The notes beneath the pieces are model-generated. The model ran no database searches. It saw nothing but the letters and a program-made list of their open reading frames with translations, and was not told the DNA's origin. A DNA stretch of 64,000 nucleotides from NCBI GenBank assembly GCA_947474995.1, contig CANJNJ010000002.1, positions 1 to 64,000 on the forward strand, read 5' to 3'. The position numbers and the translations under genes were made by a program. Below, piece after piece: positions 58,472 to 64,000 of this stretch. Every line of letters starts with the position of its first letter. Within the stretch, counting starts at the first letter, position 1. The DNA is from Opitutaceae bacterium (GTDB lineage: Bacteria; Verrucomicrobiota; Verrucomicrobiia; Opitutales; Opitutaceae).

Positions 58472-59719
58472 ATGAATGCCTCCACGCTGCCGACTTCGGG
58501 TGCCGCGGCTTCGTCCTCCGAATCATCGCGCCTCGTTTCGCTCGATGCCCTGCGCGGTTTCGACATGTTCTGGATCCTCGGCGCCGATGCCCTCGGGCAC
58601 ACGCTCCCGAAGATCGCGGACATCGCGCCGTTCCGATTCCTCGACGTCCAATTGGAGCACAAGACCTGGGCCGGTTTTGGGTTCTACGATCTCATCTTTC
58701 CCCTCTTCGTCTTCATCGTCGGCGTCTCGCTGGTTTTTTCGATCACGCGCAGCATTGGCAACCGCGGGCGCATCGAGACGGCCAAGCATATCGTCTTCCG
58801 CACCGTCGTATTGTTCCTGCTGGGTGTCTTCTACAACGGCGGACTCACGAATGGCTGGCCCGACGTCCGCGTCCTCGGCGTGCTGCAACGCATCGCGCTC
58901 GCCTACGGCGCCACGGGATTGCTGTTCTGCTTCCTCCAGCCGCGCGTGCTCGCCCACCTCACCGTGGCCCTGCTCGTCGGCTACTGGGCGCTGCTCACCT
59001 TTGTGCCGATTCGCGCCGTCCATCTGGAACGACACGCCTTGCCCGCCCAGATGGGCGTGGCCGCACCCACGCTGCCGCAGGCCCGCGATTTTTATCAGGC
59101 CACGACCCAGCGTGTCACCGGCGGCTACGAGCCGGGGATGAACCTGACCAACCAGATTGATTTCGAGTACCTGCCCGGTCGCCTCTACGACGCCTATTGG
59201 GACCCCGAAGGCATTCTGAGTACACTACCCGCCGTGGCTTCGTGTCTGCTGGGTGTCTTCGCCGGACTGCTTTTGCGGCGGTCCGACCGGACACCGCAGC
59301 AAAAAATAACCTGGCTGGTCGCCGGCGGACTCCTGGCGTTGGCGGCGGGTTTTCTTTGGGGGCTGCAATTTCCCATCATCAAAAAGATCTGGACGTCGAC
59401 TTTCGTCCTGGTCGCGGGCGGTTGGAGCCTGCTGCTGCTGGCGGGCTTTTATTACATCGTGGACGTGCGGCAGTGGCGCCGGTGGTGCGTGCCCTTCATC
59501 TGGATCGGGATGAACCCGATTACGCTCTACCTCGCGAACAATCTGGTGAATTTCCGCCGGCTCATCGCGCCGCGGCTGGTCGGCGGCAACGTGAAAACCT
59601 TCCTCGACAACGCGGTGGCGGCCGGCGTCGGCGACATGGTCATCGCTCTGGTCGCCCTCGGCCTGACCCTCTGGCTGGCCCGCTTCCTCTACGAACGGAA
59701 GATTTTCCTGCGCGTGTAG
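58472..59719 (+). CDS. Heparan-alpha-glucosaminide N-acetyltransferase-like (DUF5009) membrane protein
   Basis: RLVSLDALRGFDMFWILGADAL; HKTWAGFGFYDLIFPLFVFIVGVSL; WIGMNPITLYLANNLVNF. Confidence 0.88.
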   Translation: MNASTLPTSGAAASSSESSRLVSLDALRGFDMFWILGADALGHTLPKIADIAPFRFLDVQLEHKTWAGFGFYDLIFPLFVFIVGVSLVFSITRSIGNRGRIETAKHIVFRTVVLFLLGVFYNGGLTNGWPDVRVLGVLQRIALAYGATGLLFCFLQPRVLAHLTVALLVGYWALLTFVPIRAVHLERHALPAQMGVAAPTLPQARDFYQATTQRVTGGYEPGMNLTNQIDFEYLPGRLYDAYWDPEGILSTLPAVASCLLGVFAGLLLRRSDRTPQQKITWLVAGGLLALAAGFLWGLQFPIIKKIWTSTFVLVAGGWSLLLLAGFYYIVDVRQWRRWCVPFIWIGMNPITLYLANNLVNFRRLIAPRLVGGNVKTFLDNAVAAGVGDMVIALVALGLTLWLARFLYERKIFLRV

Positions 59720-59735
59720 AATCTCCCGGGGGGTC

Positions 59736-59803
59736 GTAGTTCCGCCTTCAGGCGGAAGGCCTTTTTCGGCGCGGATCGGATTCCGCTTAAAGGCGGAACG
59801 ACC
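59736..59803. repeat. REP-like hairpin repeat, copy 3
   Basis: gtagttccgccttcaggcggaaggcc...attccgcttaaaggcggaacgacc. Confidence 0.8.
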
Positions 59804-59875
59804 AACCCCCCGATCAGATTCACCCGACGTTGACCGGCGCAAGTTCACCCGTTTGTCTCTCCTTACCGCTGTCCG

Positions 59876-60355
59876 ATGGCCGCAAAAAAAACCGCCGACG
59901 CCTGGTTCGCCGAATACGGCGAGAGCCACCAGAACCGCACCAACGAACTCATTCATTGGATCTGTGTGCCGGTGATTTTTTTCTCCGTGATGGGGTTCAC
60001 GTGGATGATTCCAACTCCCGAATCGTGGCTGGAACTGGTCCCGTGGTTTAACTGGACCCTCGTCGCCATCGTGCTCACGAGTATTTTCTATCTGCGGCTC
60101 TCACCCGCGTTGAGCGCCGGCATGCTTTTCTTCATGGCGCTCTGCTATTCGATCATCGTCGCGCTCGACATCTTCGCGCCGTGGCCCGTGGGGAAAATTT
60201 GCGCGGTCGCCTTTGTCGTCGCCTGGTTGGGCCAGTTCATCGGCCACAAGATCGAGGGGAAGAAGCCTTCGTTTTTTCACGACGTGCTCTTTCTCCTGAT
60301 TGGACCGGCCTGGTTGATGAGCTTCGTCTACAAGAAGGCCGGGATGAAATACTGA
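59876..60355 (+). CDS. DUF962/Mpo1-like membrane protein
   Basis: WFAEYGESHQNRTNELIHWICVPVIFFSVMGF..AWLGQFIGHKIEGKKPSFFHDVLFLLIGPAWL. Confidence 0.92.
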   Translation: MAAKKTADAWFAEYGESHQNRTNELIHWICVPVIFFSVMGFTWMIPTPESWLELVPWFNWTLVAIVLTSIFYLRLSPALSAGMLFFMALCYSIIVALDIFAPWPVGKICAVAFVVAWLGQFIGHKIEGKKPSFFHDVLFLLIGPAWLMSFVYKKAGMKY

Positions 60356-60358
60356 GGC

Positions 60359-60411
60359 CTGGGTTTCCCGCGAGCGGGAAACCCAGCTAGGGCCGGTCGC
60401 AGACCGGCCCT
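60359..60411. terminator. Two tandem perfect hairpins between convergent genes
   Basis: CTGGGTTTCCCGC-ga-GCGGGAAACCCAG and AGGGCCGGTC-gca-GACCGGCCCT. Confidence 0.65.
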
Positions 60412-61991
60412 CACTTCTTCGATTCGTCGATGACGAGATAGCGGGTCCGGCCTTCGCGCCAAATCAGGAGCATGACCTTCGGCCCCTTGATTTCCTCGCT
60501 CAGTTTGACCGCCTGCTCGGAATTCGCGACCGGGCGGCGGTCGAGTTCGAGAATCACGTCGCCCTCGCGCAAACCCTGTTTCGCGGACGGGCAGTCCTCA
60601 TCGAGGCTGGTAATCACGACGCCCTTGATCCGCGCCGGCAGTTGGATCTGCTGGCGGACCTCGGCGGAGATATCGTCGATGTGCACCCCGTTTAACACGC
60701 CCTCATCCTTGGCTCCGCTCCGGTCGTCGCTCGCGACGGTTTGGGTCGGGCGGCGGCCGAGCTTCACGTTGGCCGTGGCCACCTTGCCGTCCCGCAAGTA
60801 CCCGATCGTCACCGACGTCTCGGGGGCGAGTTGCGTCACGGTGTTGGTCACATGGCGACCGTCGCGAATTTCCGTCTCGTTGACCTTGGTGATGACATCG
60901 CCGGCCTGGAGCCCGGCCTTATCCGCCGGACTGTCTGCCTCGACTTCGCTAATCAACGCGCCTTTTTCGGTGTGAAACTGGGACGTCAATTCATCGGTCA
61001 GGTCCTGCAGACGCACGCCGAGGAAGCCGCGCTCCACCTTGCCGGTGTTGACGATTTGTTCGGCGATGTTGCGCGCCAGATTGATCGGGATCGCGAAGCC
61101 GACCCCCGCGAAGCCACCGCTGCGGCTGAGAATCGCGGTATTGATGCCCACGAGCCGGCCCTGGGTGTCGAGCAGCGCGCCGCCGGAATTGCCGGGATTG
61201 ATGGCGGCGTCGGTCTGGACAAAATCCTCGAAGTCCTCGATCCCCACCCCGCGGCCAAGCGCGCTCACGATGCCGCGGCTCACCGACTGGCCGACGCCAA
61301 ACGGATTGCCGATCGCGAGCACCACGTCGCCGACCTGCAGTTGTTCGCTGTCGCCGAAGGTCGCGGGTGACATCCCCGCCGCCTCGATCTTCAACACCGC
61401 GAGGTCGGCGCCCGCGTCGCGGCCCACCACCTTCGCGTCGTACCGCTTGTTGGAATCGCCGATCGAGACCTTCACCTCGTCCGCCCCGTCGACGATGTGG
61501 TTGTTCGTCAAAATATATCCGTCCGCGGTAATCACGACGCCCGAGCCCAGCCCCTCCTGCGTGCGATCCGGCAGGCGCGTCTCGGGCGCGCGACCCTTGC
61601 GGGAGTTGCCGTCCTTGCGCGGGGTCCCGTCCTTGCGCGCACTGCCGTCGTTGCCGGGGAGGCCGGGGTTTCCCGGATTTTCGAAGAACCGCCGCAGCGC
61701 CGGGTCATTGAGGAACGGCGAGAGATCACGGCCTTTGACCGTCTTGCTCGAATAGACATACACCACGCTCGCCGCCGTCTTTTTGACGATCGGGGCGTAG
61801 CTCACGCGGTCGGGGGCCTCGCGATTGATGGGCTTCCGATCGACGGTCAGCTTCAGCGGCGGCTTTTTTTCCGTGGCGGCGCCGGCCTTTTCGTCCGCCG
61901 CCCGGAGGGCGACGCCAGCGGTGCCGGCCAGCGCGAGCGCCATCGCGGCGGTGAGGAGAAAGGAAGGGGAGGACAGGAGCCGTTTATTCAT
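60411..61991 (-). CDS. DegP/HtrA-family serine protease with PDZ domains
   Basis: GLGSGVVITADGYILTNNHIVDGADEVKV; DAGADLAVLKI; TDAAINPGNSGGALLDTQGRLVGINTAI; two PDZ-like segments. Confidence 0.94.
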   Translation of the reverse strand: MNKRLLSSPSFLLTAAMALALAGTAGVALRAADEKAGAATEKKPPLKLTVDRKPINREAPDRVSYAPIVKKTAASVVYVYSSKTVKGRDLSPFLNDPALRRFFENPGNPGLPGNDGSARKDGTPRKDGNSRKGRAPETRLPDRTQEGLGSGVVITADGYILTNNHIVDGADEVKVSIGDSNKRYDAKVVGRDAGADLAVLKIEAAGMSPATFGDSEQLQVGDVVLAIGNPFGVGQSVSRGIVSALGRGVGIEDFEDFVQTDAAINPGNSGGALLDTQGRLVGINTAILSRSGGFAGVGFAIPINLARNIAEQIVNTGKVERGFLGVRLQDLTDELTSQFHTEKGALISEVEADSPADKAGLQAGDVITKVNETEIRDGRHVTNTVTQLAPETSVTIGYLRDGKVATANVKLGRRPTQTVASDDRSGAKDEGVLNGVHIDDISAEVRQQIQLPARIKGVVITSLDEDCPSAKQGLREGDVILELDRRPVANSEQAVKLSEEIKGPKVMLLIWREGRTRYLVIDESKK

Positions 61992-62233
61992 AGCAAAGAG
62001 AGGGGCGGCACGGTTTCGCGGCCGGGGCACAAGACCCGGCCAACGAACCGCGCCGCAGGTAACGTTGACGTATTCGGATGCGACTAGTTCCGGATTCGTT
62101 TACGCCGTTGCCGGGGAAAAGCAAATCCTCGCCGGGGTTTGCCCGGGAGACCGGGCAAACCTCAGCCGGCGGCGCTTGGTCGTGGGCGGGCGCTCCGGGC
62201 GCAGCCGGGTTGAATCGGCCTCTTAGCCGGACT

Positions 62234-62402
62234 CGTGCAGTTGAAAGTTGAAAGCGATGAACGCCGGGGTGAAATCGCTCCTTTAGGGCTGGGTTCCAGG
62301 CAAACGGATCCGTGACTCCCTTTTCGCGGCCTACACCGCAGTTAATTTTTTGCCTGCTCTCGCTTTCAACTTTCAACTCTCAACTGAATTTTCCCGGCTT
62401 AG
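62234..62402. repeat. GTTGAAAG-type hairpin repeat, copy C
   Basis: Same family as 23975-24166 and 49691-49875. Confidence 0.88.
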
Positions 62403-62661
62403 TTCTCACGGTCGCCCCGGCCGCGCACGGAGTGCCCAGCCCACCTTTCAGCCCCTCTCACTTCGCGCCCGCGTCTTGGCCCTTCCGAAGGTGTTTCCGA
62501 ATCCGGCTGAGCTTCGCCTGCTGGTCAGGCGTCAGGCTGGTGTCGGCGCGGAGGGCTTTGACGGCGCCGCCGCGACCGGTTTACGCCGCTTCAGGGCGAA
62601 TCAGACTGTCCGCCAGCCGGGCCCATTGACTCGCCAATCGGGAAGGGCGGACAATCTCCCT

Positions 62662-64000
62662 ATGCCTTGGCTAATGCCCCTTGCCTTGTTGCTCCTGCTG
62701 GCGGTCACGCCTGGGTTCGCCGCTGATTTCGTCGTGGTCAAAGGCGGCACGTTGCGCCCCGGGATCCGGCTCGATGATTTCGAGATGCTCGACCACCCGA
62801 TCACGAACGCCGAATACAAGGCGTTCGTCGACGACGCAAAGTACCCGCCGCCGCCCTACTGGGAAAAAGGCCGCATTCCCGCCGGCCTGGAAAACCATCC
62901 GGTGGTTTTCGTCAGCCGCTACAACGACGTCCGGGCCTACACCAACTGGCGGACAAAAAAGGAGGGCCGCATTTACCGGCTGCCCACTTCCTCCGAGTTC
63001 GAATACGCCGCCCGGGCGGGCCGCACGGACATCAAGTTCCCCTGGGGCAACGAGGCGCCCGCCGGCCGCGCCAACTTTTCCGAGAAGGGCGAGCGCGACA
63101 TCAGCATCTGGCGACAGCGGCTGCAGCCGGTGAAGAAATTCGCCGCCAATCCGTGGGGGCTCTACGACATGGCGGGCAACGTCCACCAGATGATCGACCA
63201 GTATCCCGACGTGACGCTGGGCGGATTCGTGTTCCGCATCACCTCGCCGGATGATCGCGAAGGCTGGGCCATGGGCGGCTCGTGGGCCCGCACCGCGTAC
63301 TACATGGAACTGGGCAACAGCGCCTATCAGCTCGAGGGCATCCGCCACGCCGACCTCGGTTTCCGCGTCGTGCGCGAACCCGCCGGCACAACTCATTTCC
63401 ACCGGCAGAACCGGCGCCTCGTCGCGGCCTCCGCCGGCGACCGGAAGGCCTTCCTCAGCTGGAATCTCCTTCCCGACGATCCGAAGACCGTCGGCTTCCA
63501 CGTCTACCGCACCCAATACCGCCACGCCGCCGGAGAGCGTATCACGAGCGCACCCATCACCGATTCGACCAACTTCATCGATCTGTCCCCGCCCGGCCCG
63601 CGCCCGGTGCAGCACACGCGCGGCGAAGGCCCCGATCAACCCGATGGCGAAACGCGCGCTTATTACCGCGTGCGCGCCGTTGCCGCCGACGGCAAGGAAG
63701 GTCCGCCTTCCGAATGGGCGGGGCTCGAACCGACCGAGAAAGCCAGCGGGAAAATCGCGAGCTTTACCCCCAATGTGAAGATCGGCGGCTTCACCGCCGC
63801 GTTCGGCGACATCGATGGCGACGGCGTGACCGACGCCGTTTTCCGGCTCGATAACGGCATCAACGAGCGCTCGGTTGACCCGGGCATCCCCGTCGAAATC
63901 GAGGCGATCACGAGCTACGGCAAGAGCATCTGGCGCCGCCCGCTGGTGTGGCACGCCCAGTGTTTCGGCAGCCACAACAACAGCCCCGTCCTCCTCTACG
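62662..64000 (+). CDS. Exported SUMF1/FGE-like domain protein with C-terminal FN3-like and rhamnogalacturonan-lyase-like segment (partial, runs off the window end)
   Basis: Signal peptide MPWLMPLALLLLLAVTPGFA; RLDDFEMLDHPITNAEYKAFVDDAKYPPPPYWEKG..YRLPTSSEFEYAARAG..NPWGLYDMAGNVHQMI..MGGSWAR..LGFRVVRE; then FGDIDGDGVTDAVFRLDNG. Missing from the ORF track because it is open at the edge. Confidence 0.85.
   Translation, partial: MPWLMPLALLLLLAVTPGFAADFVVVKGGTLRPGIRLDDFEMLDHPITNAEYKAFVDDAKYPPPPYWEKGRIPAGLENHPVVFVSRYNDVRAYTNWRTKKEGRIYRLPTSSEFEYAARAGRTDIKFPWGNEAPAGRANFSEKGERDISIWRQRLQPVKKFAANPWGLYDMAGNVHQMIDQYPDVTLGGFVFRITSPDDREGWAMGGSWARTAYYMELGNSAYQLEGIRHADLGFRVVREPAGTTHFHRQNRRLVAASAGDRKAFLSWNLLPDDPKTVGFHVYRTQYRHAAGERITSAPITDSTNFIDLSPPGPRPVQHTRGEGPDQPDGETRAYYRVRAVAADGKEGPPSEWAGLEPTEKASGKIASFTPNVKIGGFTAAFGDIDGDGVTDAVFRLDNGINERSVDPGIPVEIEAITSYGKSIWRRPLVWHAQCFGSHNNSPVLLY

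Noticed and set aside
62671-63975. 434-aa minus-strand ORF
   Set aside because: Shadow of the plus-strand SUMF1-like gene, which is open at the window edge and therefore missing from the ORF track.

Overview
High-GC bacterial chromosome segment. The gene content (delta-60 repeat giant protein, PVC-type heme/CxxCH protein, Gfo/Idh/MocA, sialate O-acetylesterase, sulfatase, XylR-type regulator, TonB receptor) suggests a Verrucomicrobia/Opitutaceae-like genome; this is an inference from family content only. Most of the window is housekeeping or carbohydrate-metabolism genes: cinA, uvrC, iolB-like, ilvD/edd, htrA, a pilMNOP-like and prepilin operon, and M50, GreA/B and TonB genes. Three zones are accessory: (i) ~6.9-8.7 kb, a gene graveyard with a decayed GH88/105 gene, a radical-SAM fragment and palindromes, next to an orphan Dam-type methylase; (ii) ~38.5-41.8 kb, dense in small inverted-repeat elements and a truncated NYN gene; (iii) ~42-46.4 kb, a visibly AT-richer three-gene island of secreted proteins (secretin-like, Zn-dependent PLC-like, permuted NlpC/P60-like) beside a tRNA-Ile(CAU) whose 3' end is partly duplicated. 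Several non-coding repeat families with terminal inverted repeats recur across the window. The best candidates for undescribed biology are the secreted three-gene island, a DUF1016-N/SNase fusion, a nucleotidyltransferase/GHMP-kinase fusion, and a ~180 bp hairpin repeat placed against gene 3' ends. All family calls come from motif recognition by eye; no database search was run.
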